Assembly (NCBI RefSeq): GCF_010499245.1
Contig: NZ_JAAGOW010000002.1
Span: 248,001 to 312,000 of the forward strand
Length of the DNA: 64,000 nucleotides
Origin: Variovorax sp. WS11
GTDB lineage: Bacteria > Pseudomonadota > Gammaproteobacteria > Burkholderiales > Burkholderiaceae_C
Reading direction: 5' to 3'
Shown: positions 44,708-53,697 of the stretch, one piece after another
Layout: the number at the start of each line of letters is the position of its first letter
Position numbering within the stretch: the stretch's first letter is position 1
Program-made: the position numbers and the translations under genes
The notes under the pieces: generated by a model
Databases searched by the model: none
Told to the model about the DNA's origin: nothing
Seen by the model: the letters and a program-made list of their open reading frames with translations, nothing else

Positions 44708-47700
44708 TCAGCCTGGGGCGAAGGCGAAGGTGTTGCGCCCCGCCGCCTTCGCGGAGTAGAGCCCGGCATCCGCGCGCGCCAGCAGCTCGGACGGCGTGAC
44801 GACCGCATCGGAGGGCGCATGGAAGGCGACGCCGATGCTGGTCGTGACCTCCAGCTCGCGGCCGTCGAGCCGGAACGCCGGCGTATGGATGCGCGCGACG
44901 ATCTTGCGGGCCAGGGCCGCTGCCGCCTCCTGCGCAGCCAGGTTCTCCAGCACGATCACGAACTCGTCGCCGGCCAGCCGCGCCACGGTGTCGGTGCTTC
45001 GCACGCTGTCCTTCAGGCGCCGGGCGAACTCGGCCAGCACGCCATCGCCCACGGCATGGCCCAGCGTGTCGTTGATGCTCTTGAAATGGTCGATATCGAG
45101 GAACATCAGGGCGAGCGCGCATCCCGTGCCGTCGGCCTTCGCGATGGCTGCCGGCAGCAGCTCGTTGAAGGCCAGGCGGTTCGGCAGGCCCGTGAGGGTG
45201 TCCACCCGCGCCAACTCGATCAGCTTGCGCTCCACCGCCTTCAGCGCGGTGATGTCCAGGCTGAGCGAGAAGATGCCGTGCGTCGCGCCGTCGGGGCCGA
45301 TGTCGGGCACGTAGATGATGTGGGTGACGCGATCGAAATCGCCCTTCTTGGTCGCCGCCTCGAACTCGACGCGCTCGCCCGCCAGCGCGCGCTCGATCAT
45401 GGCCTTGCGCGACTCATACAGCTCAGGCCCCGCGATGTCGCGGATATGCAGCCCCGCCAGCTTGGCGGGGTCGAGCCCCAGCCACTCCCGGTAGGTGCCG
45501 TTCGCGAAAGTGACCTTCTGCTCGCGGTCGATGTAGGTGATCAGCGCCGGCATGTTGTCGGTGATGGTGCGCAGGCGCATCTCGCTCTCGGCCTGGCGCA
45601 GCTCCGCCTCCTTCAACGCGGTGATGTTGAAGGTCATGACGTAGAAGCCCAGGACCCGCCCCTGCAGGTCCTTGTCCGGAATCAGGTTGACCTGGAAATG
45701 GCCGGTCTTGCCGCGCAGCGGCGCCTCGACCGGGAAGCTCGTCGCCTCCCCCGCCAGCACCCTCGGAAGAAATGGCAGCTGCTGCGCGTACACCGCCTCG
45801 CCCACCGCGGAGCGCAGGGTCACGCCGTCGAGCGGGCCATCGCCCAGGCCGGCCATCTGCCGCGCCCGACTGTTGCCGTAGAGGCAGTTCTGATCGCGAT
45901 CGAAATACCCCACCAGGGCCGGAATGCTGTCGGTGACGTCGCGCAGCCGCTTCTCCTGCTCGCTCAGGGCCTTGCGGATGTTGACCTCGTCGGTGATGTC
46001 GAAGGTCATGGCGAACACGCCCTGCACCATGCCGACGTCGTCCTGGTCGGGGATGTAGTGGGCCTTGTAGGTCCGGTCGCCGATGCCGAGCATCGGATCG
46101 CCGGCCTTCTCGAAGATCACCGTCTCCCCCGCGAGCGCGCGCCGGTAGTAGGGGGCGACGATCTCGAAGTCCTCCACGCCGCGCTTGTCGGGCATCCACT
46201 GGCCGACCATCGCGTCGTCATGGTGCAGCGCCCTCACCTTCGCATTGACGAAGGTGTAGTGCAGCGAGGCGTCGACATGCGACACCAGCGCCGGGATGTT
46301 GTCGGCGATGGTGCGGACCTGCGCCTCGCTGTGCGCGAGGCTGAGCTCGGTGCGCTTGCGCTCCGTCACGTCGGAGGTCATCGCGTAGTAGCCGCGGACC
46401 GCGCCCGCCCGGTCCAGGTCGGGGATGAGCTCGGTCTGGAAGAAGCGGGGTTCCCCACCGCGCCGGATGGACCCCCGACGCTCGAAGGTCACCGGCTCGC
46501 CGGCCAGCACCCGCTGGAGGTAGCGCTCGGGGATGGCGCTCTGGTCGGCGCCGTGCGCATCCCGTACCGGCTGGCCGAGCAGCTCGGCCGCGCTGCGGCC
46601 CAGCTTCTCGCACAGGCGTGCGTTCACGAAGGTATAGCGGCCTTGCGCATCAGCGTGCGACACCATCGCCGGCAGGTTGTCCGTGATGTCGCGCAGGAAC
46701 TTCTCGCTGGCTCGCCGCTGCTGCATCAGCTCGTCGAAGGTCCGCCACAGGTCGCCGATCTCGTCGCGGCCATAGGCGCCGGGCGCCGCGACCTCCTCCG
46801 GCGCGGCCTGGGCATCGAGCATGCGCCGGTGCAGGTGCGACAACGGCTGCAGCTGGCCCCGCACCAGGGCCAGCGCGGCGGCCCCCGCCAGCACGGCCAG
46901 CACGAAGGCCCCGCCCCAGGCCACGCGCTCGATGGCATCGATGTGCGCGAAGGCCTCGCTGCGCGGGTACACCGCGCCCAGGATCCAGCCGGTCTGCCGG
47001 ATGCGCTTGAACGCGTAGAGCGCGTGCGCCCCGTCGAGGTCCAGCCCTTCGCTGGTCCCTTCGAAGCCCGCGATCGCGCGCTGGATCTCGGTGTCCGCAG
47101 CACTGTCGGCGCCGGCGCGATTCAGCACAAGCGCCGCTCGCGGATGGTCGATCACGATGCCGTCGGCGGAAAGAATGAAGAGGTAGCCCGTCTTGCCGAA
47201 CTTGACGTCGGCCAGATCCCCCAGGATGTTGCGCTCCTTCAGGTTGATCGAGCCCCAGACCACGTAACGCAGCCCCCCGGCCGCATCCTGAACCGGCTGC
47301 GTGATGGCCACCTGCGCCAGACCATTGATCCGGTTGAGGTACGGCTGCGAGATGACGCCGGCGCCGGTGGAGACGGTGTCCGCGAAGTACGAACGGTCCC
47401 GAACATTCACACGGCCGATCTGCTGCGCCCCGTTCAGGTTGGCGACGATCTCGCCGTCGAGACCGATGAGCGCGACGTTGTCGAAGGCCTCGCGCAGCGA
47501 CTGGTGCTGTTCCAGCAGGCCCTGCAGCGGCGCGGTGTTCAGGAAGTCGTGCGACTTCACGCTGTCGGCAAAGGTCTTCAGCAAGGTCCGCCGGCCGATG
47601 AACTTCTGGTCGACTGCCTCGGCGATGGCGGAGACGCGCGCCAACTCCTCGCCGGCGATCGACGCCTCCATGCTGGCCTTGACGAGATGCAGTGCGACGG

Positions 47701-47815
47701 TGGCGATCGCGAAGGTCGCCGCCAGCACCACCGCGGCCACGGCGGCGCTCAAGCGCGTGTTCAGGCTGATGCGGATGTTGCGGAGACCTGGCGATTTCAT
47801 CAGGATGGGCAGCAT
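44708..47815 (-). CDS. Membrane diguanylate cyclase with Cache and four PAS domains
   Basis: A 1035-residue sensor enzyme predicted to make c-di-GMP. A transmembrane helix (LSAAVAAVVLAATFAIATVAL) is followed by a periplasmic double-Cache-like domain to about residue 285, a second membrane helix (GAFVLAVLAGAAALAL), a HAMP-like linker, and four consecutive PAS domains recognisable by repeated ITDNLPAMVSH, IADNIPALVSH, VTDSIPALVGY and ITDNMPALITY. The C-terminal cyclase domain has LTGLPNRLAF and RLAGDEF; AGDEF replaces the usual GGDEF but is found in active enzymes. An inhibitory site RSTD sits five residues before it. The 115-bp gap to the ATPase gene holds nothing clear. Confidence 0.93.
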   Translation of the reverse strand: MLPILMKSPGLRNIRISLNTRLSAAVAAVVLAATFAIATVALHLVKASMEASIAGEELARVSAIAEAVDQKFIGRRTLLKTFADSVKSHDFLNTAPLQGLLEQHQSLREAFDNVALIGLDGEIVANLNGAQQIGRVNVRDRSYFADTVSTGAGVISQPYLNRINGLAQVAITQPVQDAAGGLRYVVWGSINLKERNILGDLADVKFGKTGYLFILSADGIVIDHPRAALVLNRAGADSAADTEIQRAIAGFEGTSEGLDLDGAHALYAFKRIRQTGWILGAVYPRSEAFAHIDAIERVAWGGAFVLAVLAGAAALALVRGQLQPLSHLHRRMLDAQAAPEEVAAPGAYGRDEIGDLWRTFDELMQQRRASEKFLRDITDNLPAMVSHADAQGRYTFVNARLCEKLGRSAAELLGQPVRDAHGADQSAIPERYLQRVLAGEPVTFERRGSIRRGGEPRFFQTELIPDLDRAGAVRGYYAMTSDVTERKRTELSLAHSEAQVRTIADNIPALVSHVDASLHYTFVNAKVRALHHDDAMVGQWMPDKRGVEDFEIVAPYYRRALAGETVIFEKAGDPMLGIGDRTYKAHYIPDQDDVGMVQGVFAMTFDITDEVNIRKALSEQEKRLRDVTDSIPALVGYFDRDQNCLYGNSRARQMAGLGDGPLDGVTLRSAVGEAVYAQQLPFLPRVLAGEATSFPVEAPLRGKTGHFQVNLIPDKDLQGRVLGFYVMTFNITALKEAELRQAESEMRLRTITDNMPALITYIDREQKVTFANGTYREWLGLDPAKLAGLHIRDIAGPELYESRKAMIERALAGERVEFEAATKKGDFDRVTHIIYVPDIGPDGATHGIFSLSLDITALKAVERKLIELARVDTLTGLPNRLAFNELLPAAIAKADGTGCALALMFLDIDHFKSINDTLGHAVGDGVLAEFARRLKDSVRSTDTVARLAGDEFVIVLENLAAQEAAAALARKIVARIHTPAFRLDGRELEVTTSIGVAFHAPSDAVVTPSELLARADAGLYSAKAAGRNTFAFAPG

Positions 47816-47855
47816 AAGCCAGTCGGGCGCACCGGCCGCCGGCCGGCCCGCCGGC

Positions 47856-48692
47856 TTAGCCTGCGCGAATCAGCATGGAGCCGGCCGTGGCGAGCACGAC
47901 GGCAAGCAGCACCCGCCGCTCCAGCGGCTCCTTCAGGAACACGACGGCGATGATGGCGGCGAAGATCGCGCTGGTGTCGCGCAGCGCCGCGCTCAATGCG
48001 ATGGGCGCATGCTGCAACACCCACAGGATCAGCAGGTACGACACCATCGCGGCCAGTCCGGCGGGCACGGCGCGCGGCCACTGCGCGCGCAGACTGCCGG
48101 GGGTGGCGCCGGCGCTGCGCTGCAGCCAGGTCCAGACGGCCGCGTTCGCGATGGTCAATGCGGCGCCGTAGGCCAGCGGGGATTGCGCGTGCCGCACGCC
48201 CTGCGCATCGCAGACGGCATAGCCGGCCGCGAAGGCCCCCGCGGCCAGGATCCAGCCCAGCGCCGGCCGCGTGAGCGCCCGCCGGCGGCCCGAGCCCAGG
48301 GCGAGCATCAACATGGCCGCACTCACCAGCGCGATGCCGAGCATGCCGGGCAGCGCCGGCCGCTCCCCCGCCACTGCGGCGGCCAGCGGCAGCACCAGGA
48401 GCACCGACGAGGCCCGCGCCATCGGGTAGACGATGCCGAAGCCCGCATGCGTGTAGCCGCGCAGCAGCGCTGCCACGGCGCCCATGTTCAGTGCCACGGA
48501 GCCGATCATCCAGGGCCAGGCTGGAGCGGCCGGCAGCCCGGCCCAGATCAGCGCGGGCACGGCCAGCAGCGCCGAGACCAGCATCTGCGCCGTCATGGCC
48601 TGGGCCGGATGCGCACTGGCCTTCACCGCGGCATTCCAGGCGGCGTGCAGGACGGCGCTGAGCAGGGCGGCGGCGACGTAGAGGTTGTCCAT
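47856..48692 (-). CDS. EamA-family (DMT) transporter
   Basis: A 278-residue inner-membrane protein with about ten hydrophobic helices in two repeats, as in the drug/metabolite transporter superfamily. The N-terminus VAAALLSAVLHAAWNAAVK is typical, and the second repeat ends with VVFLKEPLERRVLLAVVLATAGSML (core FLKEPLERRVLLA). The ATG at 48692 is used because the first helix starts there. Members export metabolites or amino acids; the substrate is unknown. It follows the acetyltransferase gene on the same strand by 13 bp. Confidence 0.9.
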   Translation of the reverse strand: MDNLYVAAALLSAVLHAAWNAAVKASAHPAQAMTAQMLVSALLAVPALIWAGLPAAPAWPWMIGSVALNMGAVAALLRGYTHAGFGIVYPMARASSVLLVLPLAAAVAGERPALPGMLGIALVSAAMLMLALGSGRRRALTRPALGWILAAGAFAAGYAVCDAQGVRHAQSPLAYGAALTIANAAVWTWLQRSAGATPGSLRAQWPRAVPAGLAAMVSYLLILWVLQHAPIALSAALRDTSAIFAAIIAVVFLKEPLERRVLLAVVLATAGSMLIRAG

Positions 48693-48705
48693 GCCGCCGC
48701 TGCGC

Positions 48706-49245
48706 TCAGTCGCCCAGCACGCGGTAGAAGAAGGTGGTGTCGCAGGGCCCGCCCTGCGGCCACAGCGCATAGCCCGGGATCGTTCCGCAGCGCTGCCAGC
48801 CACAACGCACATAGAGCCGCTCGGCATCGCCGCTCGCGGTGTCGAGCACCAGCAGCGTTTTGCCGGCCTCGCGCGCGGCCTGCTCGGCCGCTTGCATCAG
48901 GATCTCGCCCCAGCCGCGGCGCCGCGCGCGGCGGTGCACCAGCATCTTCGCGACATCCGCCCGGTGCGGCTGGTTCTCCGGCTGCTCGAGCACCAGCTGC
49001 ACCGTGCCCACGATGCCGGCGGCGTCCTCGGCCACCAGCAGCACGCGCTCGCCGCGGCCCGCGCTTTCGGCCATGCGGCGCCAGAAGGCCAGCGCCTTCG
49101 GCATGGACAGCGGCTGCATGAAGCTCACCGAGGCGCCACCCTCCACGCAGTCGATCAGCAGCTCGGCCAGCTGCTGCAGCTGGTCCTCGCCGGCAGCGGC
49201 GAGGCGGCGAATGCCGGGGACGGAAGTCGAAGCTTGCAGGGACAT
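48706..49245 (-). CDS. GNAT-family N-acetyltransferase
   Basis: A 179-residue acetyltransferase. The GNAT fold is seen in VLLVAEDAAGIVGTVQLVL, the acetyl-CoA-binding segment ADVAKMLVHRRARRRGWGEILMQAAEQAA (core RRARRRGWGEILM) and LVLDTASGDAERLYVRCGWQ (core SGDAERLYVRCGW). It probably acetylates a small molecule and may work with the exporter gene 13 bp downstream. Start 49245 is preferred because the fold begins soon after it. Substrate unknown. Confidence 0.9.
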   Translation of the reverse strand: MSLQASTSVPGIRRLAAAGEDQLQQLAELLIDCVEGGASVSFMQPLSMPKALAFWRRMAESAGRGERVLLVAEDAAGIVGTVQLVLEQPENQPHRADVAKMLVHRRARRRGWGEILMQAAEQAAREAGKTLLVLDTASGDAERLYVRCGWQRCGTIPGYALWPQGGPCDTTFFYRVLGD

Positions 49246-49502
49246 GTCATCTCCGGGGCGTGGGCAGGCTGGTGATCGGCGGGGCAATTCCTCCATGGCG
49301 GAAGAAAGGTCCACCATACCGGATGGCCGGTCAAGCCGGCGCGAAGCCTGGCGTCGCGCGGCCGCCACCGCATCGATGCAAATGCGCAACTCCGCGTGCG
49401 CTCCGGGCAATAGTTCACGCACGTGCCATGCGGCCGTCGCGATGCAGCAGTACGATGCAGGCGACGAACCCCTCAGCGTTCGTGAAGCGGCAGGCAGGTC
49501 CT

Positions 49503-49889
49503 ATGAAAGCGCGTGTTGAACTGGGAGCATTTCTAACGGCATCGGTCATCGGCATCTCCCTGCCGGTGGATGCACAGACCACGCGACAGTTCGCGGCGCC
49601 GACCGCCGCCGAGCAGCAGGAGGCCGACTTGCGCGTGATCGCGGCACGCTGCGGCACCCCGGCCTTCGAGAAAGGCTTCTTCAAGGACTCCAGGGCGGCC
49701 GTCGCGGCCGGGCTGGTCAACAAGCACCGGATGCCCGCCGACGTCGAGAAATCGGTCGAGGCGCTGCGGCGCAGCCCCTTCGTGCTGGTGGCGAGCAACG
49801 CGGACTGCCCGAACCAGCTGGCGCAGCTCAAGGAGCTGCAGAAGACACGCCAGGCGGCGATCCACTCCGGGCGCGGGCGCAGGCCCTAG
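49503..49889 (+). CDS. Small secreted hypothetical protein
   Basis: A 128-residue protein with a signal peptide (LGAFLTASVIGISLPVDAQ). The mature part has two cysteines (ARCGTP and ADCPNQ) that may form a disulfide and is otherwise helical and charged (QLAQLKELQKTRQ). No family was recognised. Its stop codon is within CTAG that also provides the stop of the convergent LysR gene, so the two ends overlap. The 257 bp between it and the GNAT start contain no gene that could be supported. Confidence 0.6.
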   Translation: MKARVELGAFLTASVIGISLPVDAQTTRQFAAPTAAEQQEADLRVIAARCGTPAFEKGFFKDSRAAVAAGLVNKHRMPADVEKSVEALRRSPFVLVASNADCPNQLAQLKELQKTRQAAIHSGRGRRP

Positions 49890-50812
49890 CGCAACGCGTT
49901 CTTTTTGCGTTGTGCCGCCGGCGCAGCGCCGCGCAACATCGATTCGAACCACTCCGCCACGCACTGCGCTTGCGGGGCGGCTTCGGGTGCAAGCCCGTAG
50001 TAGTAGCGCGTGAGCGGCATACGCAGCGCGGGCAGGCCCGCTTGCAGCCGCCCCGAAGCCAGGTCGTGCGTCACCAGCGAGGTCGGCGCCAGCGCAAGGC
50101 CCAGTCCGTCGACTGCCGCCTGCAGCACGAAGTGGAGATGATCGAACTGCAGCCGCCCGGCCGGCTTGTTCCGCGGCGCGCCGAAGCGCCGACGCCAATC
50201 GTCCCAATCGCTCTTGCGCGTCCTGGCCGATAGCAGCACATGCGAGGACAGCGCGCGCGGCTCGGCCAGCGGCCGCGACGCGAGCAACGCGGGCGCGCCG
50301 ACCACCAGCCCCTCGTCCTCGAGAAAGGGATGCACCTGCATCGAGGGCGGCCAGCCCTCGAGGCCGCGCCGCACCGCGATGTCGAAGCCCTCGACGTCTT
50401 GCGCCGGCGCCACGGTGCTGGTGACGACCTCAGGTTCGATGCCGGGATAGCGTTCGACGAAGTCCGGCAAGCGCGGAATGAGCCAGCGCACCGCGAAGGA
50501 AGGCCGCACGTTGATGCGCACGGCGCAGCGGCCCGATGAGGGTTTGCCCACGGCGCGCGCCGCGGCGGCGATCTGCTGCAGCGCGGGGCCGACCTCGGCG
50601 AAGAACTGCTGCCCCTCGGCCGTCAGCGTGACCTGGCGGATGCGCCGCTCGAACAGCGGCACGCCCAGAAACTCCTCGAGCAGGCGGATCTGCCGGCTCA
50701 CCGCGCTGTGCGTGACATGCAGCTCGGCGGCAGCGCGCGTGAAGCTCAGCTGCCGCGCCGCCGCGGCGAAGGCACGCACGGCGTTGAGGGGCGGCTCGCG
50801 GGACGAGGACAT
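49886..50812 (-). CDS. LysR-family regulator (GcvA-like)
   Basis: A 308-residue LysR regulator of the GcvA-like group. The DNA-binding domain reads LNAVRAFAAAARQLSFTRAA, then ELHVTHSAVSRQIRLLEEFLGVPLF (core THSAVSRQIRLLEEF). The effector domain begins near residue 92 (RCAVRINVRPSFAVRWLIPRL, core SFAVRWLIPRL). It is divergent from an MFS exporter, with an imperfect palindrome between, so that transporter and the following flavin-fold gene are its likely targets. Confidence 0.93.
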   Translation of the reverse strand: MSSSREPPLNAVRAFAAAARQLSFTRAAAELHVTHSAVSRQIRLLEEFLGVPLFERRIRQVTLTAEGQQFFAEVGPALQQIAAAARAVGKPSSGRCAVRINVRPSFAVRWLIPRLPDFVERYPGIEPEVVTSTVAPAQDVEGFDIAVRRGLEGWPPSMQVHPFLEDEGLVVGAPALLASRPLAEPRALSSHVLLSARTRKSDWDDWRRRFGAPRNKPAGRLQFDHLHFVLQAAVDGLGLALAPTSLVTHDLASGRLQAGLPALRMPLTRYYYGLAPEAAPQAQCVAEWFESMLRGAAPAAQRKKNALR

Positions 50813-50830
50813 GCGTGCGATTTTCTCACG

Positions 50831-50848
50831 CATGCCCGCGCGGGAATG
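50831..50848. promoter_or_regulatory. Imperfect palindrome between divergent LysR and MFS genes
   Basis: CATG-CCCGCGCGGG-AATG is an 18-bp near-palindrome in the 78-bp gap between the LysR start (50812) and the MFS start (50891). Its core CCCGCGCGGG is perfect. Position suggests a LysR site, but high GC makes such cores common. Confidence 0.35.
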
Positions 50849-50890
50849 TCGTTTGTCGAGCGCGGGGCGGCAGCGCACCATCGGAGCCCG

Positions 50891-52054
50891 ATGCCGACAG
50901 CCCCCGCTCCCACCGACCTGAACTCGCGCCGCGCCGCGATCGCGCTGGCCCTCGCGCTGCCGGCGGACACCGTGCTCTATTTGCTGCTGCCGATGCACGC
51001 CGCCGAGTTCGGCCTGAGCCTCGCCGAGGCCGGCATCCTGCTGGCGGCCAACCGCCTGGTGCGCATCGCAGGCTATGGCTGGGTGGCGCGTTTCTACGCC
51101 CGCCGCGGCGACCGCCCCGTCTGCACGCTGGCGGTGGCAGCGGCTGCCCTCTGCGCCCTCGGCTACGCGCTGCTCTCGGGCTTCTGGGCCCTGCTGCCGC
51201 TGCGACTCCTGTGGGGGCTGTGCTTCGCGGCGCTCAACCTGTCGACGCAGGCGCTGGCGACGGCGGACCCGGTGGGCGCCGCCCGCCGCAGCGGTCGCTC
51301 GCGGGCCTTCATCGCGATGGGCCCGGTGCTCGCGCTGCCGCTGGGCGCGCTGCTCGCGCAGGCCACCGGGCCGCGGCCGATCTTCTTCGTGCTCGCGGCG
51401 GTGGCGCTGCTCGGCCTGGCCGTTGCACGGCAGCTGCCTTCGCTGCCGCATCCCGTGGCAGCGCCGGCGCGGCGCTTCCGGCGCCCCGGCAGCCTCGATG
51501 CCTGGTCCTTCATGGAAGGGCTCACGCTGGACGGGCTCTTCATCGTCGGCCTCTCCTACCTCGGCCGCGACCTGCTGCCCGGCGGCGCGGTGGTGGTGGC
51601 CGGCCTGCTGATGGCCCTGCGCTACCTGGCGGAGATCCTCTTGAGCCCGCTCGGGGGGCGCCTGGCCGACAAGCTGGGGGCCGAGCGCCTGCTGGTGATC
51701 CTGTCGTTGGTCACGGCGCTGGCGCTGGTGGGCTTCGGCGCGGGCTGGCTGTGGTCCTGCGCGGCCGCGATCGTGGTGCTGCGCGCGCTGCAATTGCCGC
51801 TGCTGCCGCCCATCGTGATGCGGCGCACGCCGGGCCCGGCGCGCGTCCAGGCGCTGGCGGCGCGCGCCGTGTGGCGCGACATCGGCGCCGGCACCGGCCC
51901 GCTGCTCGCGGGCCTGCTGCTGCCGCTGGCGCCGCCCCTGTGGCTCTACGGCATCCCGGCACTGCTGCTGGCGCTGGCCGCGCTCGCATGCGGCAGGACG
52001 CCTGCGCCCGCACCCTCTCTTCTTGCAACGCCTCCAGGAAAGCGATCCCCATGA
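50891..52054 (+). CDS. MFS transporter
   Basis: A 387-residue major facilitator superfamily protein with about twelve hydrophobic segments. The loop-2/3 motif is degenerate (RFYARRGDRPVCTLAV) and the C-terminal half repeats it as PLGGRLADKLGAERLLV. A central linker (PAPARRFRRPGS type) separates the halves. It is divergent from a LysR regulator and overlaps the next gene by ATGA. It is probably an exporter of a small metabolite or drug; the substrate is unknown. Confidence 0.88.
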   Translation: MPTAPAPTDLNSRRAAIALALALPADTVLYLLLPMHAAEFGLSLAEAGILLAANRLVRIAGYGWVARFYARRGDRPVCTLAVAAAALCALGYALLSGFWALLPLRLLWGLCFAALNLSTQALATADPVGAARRSGRSRAFIAMGPVLALPLGALLAQATGPRPIFFVLAAVALLGLAVARQLPSLPHPVAAPARRFRRPGSLDAWSFMEGLTLDGLFIVGLSYLGRDLLPGGAVVVAGLLMALRYLAEILLSPLGGRLADKLGAERLLVILSLVTALALVGFGAGWLWSCAAAIVVLRALQLPLLPPIVMRRTPGPARVQALAARAVWRDIGAGTGPLLAGLLLPLAPPLWLYGIPALLLALAALACGRTPAPAPSLLATPPGKRSP

Positions 52055-52671
52055 CCCGGCCTCACACCATCGACACCCTTGCCCAGCTGGAGGCGCTGTT
52101 CGGCCAGCCCGGCGAAGCATCGCTGCGCAAGGAAGTGGATTTCCTCCACCCGCATTACCAGGCCCTGATCGCCGCATCGCCCTTCGCCGTGCTCGCCACC
52201 TGCAACACCGGCCATCTCGACACCTCGCCGCGCGGCGATCCGCCGGGCTTCGTCGCCGTCCAGGACGAGAAGACGCTGCTGCTGCCCGAGCGCCGCGGCA
52301 ACCATCGCATCGACAGCCTGCGCAACATCGTGGCGGACCCGCGCGTGGCCCTGCTGTTCCTGGTTCCCGGCGTGGGCGAGACGCTGCGCGTGAACGGCAA
52401 GGCTTGCATCACCGTCGCACCCGAGCTGCTGGCGCGCTTCGCGGTCGAGGGCAAGCCGCCGCAGTGCGTGCTCGTCATCCAGGTGGAGTCGGTGTACTTC
52501 CAGTGCGCCCGCGCGATCCAGCGCTCGAAGCTGTGGGCCCCGGTGCCGGCCGACGCGCCGCGCACGGTGCCGACGCCGGGCGCCATCCTGGCCGCGCCGA
52601 CCGCCGGCGAGTTCGATGGCGCGACCTACGACCGCGAACTGCCGCAGCGGCAGAAGAACACACTCTACTGA
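52051..52671 (+). CDS. Pyridoxamine 5'-phosphate oxidase-family FMN-binding protein
   Basis: A 206-residue split-barrel flavin-binding protein of the pyridoxamine 5'-phosphate oxidase-related superfamily. Recognisable parts are FAVLATCNTGHLDTSPRGDPPGFV (core LDTSPRGDPPGF), LLLPERRGNHRIDSLRNI, LLFLVPGVGETLRVNGKA and QCARAIQRSKLW. Such proteins are usually FMN-dependent oxidoreductases of unknown substrate rather than vitamin B6 enzymes. It overlaps the MFS gene, so the two are co-expressed, probably under the LysR regulator upstream. Confidence 0.88.
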   Translation: MTRPHTIDTLAQLEALFGQPGEASLRKEVDFLHPHYQALIAASPFAVLATCNTGHLDTSPRGDPPGFVAVQDEKTLLLPERRGNHRIDSLRNIVADPRVALLFLVPGVGETLRVNGKACITVAPELLARFAVEGKPPQCVLVIQVESVYFQCARAIQRSKLWAPVPADAPRTVPTPGAILAAPTAGEFDGATYDRELPQRQKNTLY

Positions 52672-52683
52672 AGGCGGGGCCGC

Positions 52684-53625
52684 TCAGGCCGCTTCGAGCC
52701 CGCCGCCGCAAACGGCGTCGCGCAGCAGATCGGCCAGCCGCGCGACCGGCGCCTCCGGCTGCGCCTGCGCGCGGTACATGGCCAGGGCCATCGAAGGCAA
52801 GGCCGGCAGGCCGGTGCCGGCACGATCCAGCACGCGCACGTGCGCCGGCAGGCCCAGGGCGGTGCGCGCCGACAGGCCCAGCCCGGCGGAGGTCGCGGCC
52901 CACAGCGCCGCCAGGCTGGCGCTGGTGAAGGCGTGGCGCCATGGAATGCCGGCGCGATCGAGCACGGCGGTGACGATCTCGCGCAGCGGGCAAGGCGCAT
53001 CGAGCAGCACCAGCGGCAGGGGCTCGCGGCCCTTCTTCGCGCCGGGTCGCTTGCGCTCGGCCCACCACGGCGCATCGAGCGCCGCGGGCGAGGCCGGGCC
53101 CAGCCATTGCAGCGGCAGGCGCACCAGGCGCTCGCCATGGGCCTGCGAGAGCCGCCCCTCCGCTTCCCAGAGCAGCGCCAGGTCGAGCTGGCCCAGCTCG
53201 AGCTTCTCGCGCAGATCGGCGCTGCGCGCCACGCAGGCCTCGATGCGCACCTTGGGATGGGCGCGCGCGAAGCGACCGAGGACTCCGGGCAGCACGTGCT
53301 CGCCCAGGTCTTCCTGGAGCCCGAGGCGCACCCAGCCCTCCAGATCGACGCCGCGCATCGCGGCCGCCGCCTCGTCGTTGATCTCGAGCAGGCGATGCGC
53401 GTAAGCGAGCAGGGTCTCGCCCGCATCGGTGAGCACCAGGCCGCGCCCGGCCTTGCGCACCAGCGGCGTGCCGGCCTGCGATTCCAGCTTCTTGAGCTGT
53501 GCGCTGACGGCCGAGGTGGAGCGGCCCAGCCGGTCCGCCGCCCGGGCAAAGCTGCCGAGCGCGATGCCGGTGGAGAAGGTGCGCAGCACGTCGATATCGA
53601 ACATCACCTGGGCCATGGAGACCAT
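52684..53625 (-). CDS. LysR-family transcriptional regulator
   Basis: A LysR regulator of about 313 residues. The DNA-binding domain is FDIDVLRTFSTGIALGSFARAADRLG followed by STSAVSAQLKKLESQ (the two cores are VLRTFSTGIALGSFARAADR and SAVSAQLKKLE). The effector domain starts near residue 92. Start codons at 53625, 53616 and 53604 are all possible; the last would give the commonest N-terminus. It is divergent from the MFS gene at 53698, whose expression it probably controls. It is convergent with the flavin-fold gene. Confidence 0.9.
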   Translation of the reverse strand: MVSMAQVMFDIDVLRTFSTGIALGSFARAADRLGRSTSAVSAQLKKLESQAGTPLVRKAGRGLVLTDAGETLLAYAHRLLEINDEAAAAMRGVDLEGWVRLGLQEDLGEHVLPGVLGRFARAHPKVRIEACVARSADLREKLELGQLDLALLWEAEGRLSQAHGERLVRLPLQWLGPASPAALDAPWWAERKRPGAKKGREPLPLVLLDAPCPLREIVTAVLDRAGIPWRHAFTSASLAALWAATSAGLGLSARTALGLPAHVRVLDRAGTGLPALPSMALAMYRAQAQPEAPVARLADLLRDAVCGGGLEAA

Positions 53626-53697
53626 CCTGTTTCTTGGGACGATGGGTTGATTATTTTCTGATTTTCAAAAGCCTTGCAGCCGCCCAGACTGCGACCC

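Noticed and set aside
49260..49502. Extension of the small secreted protein upstream to 49260
   Set aside because: The signal peptide begins at the ATG at 49503, and the upstream part is Arg/Pro-rich with no conservation visible.
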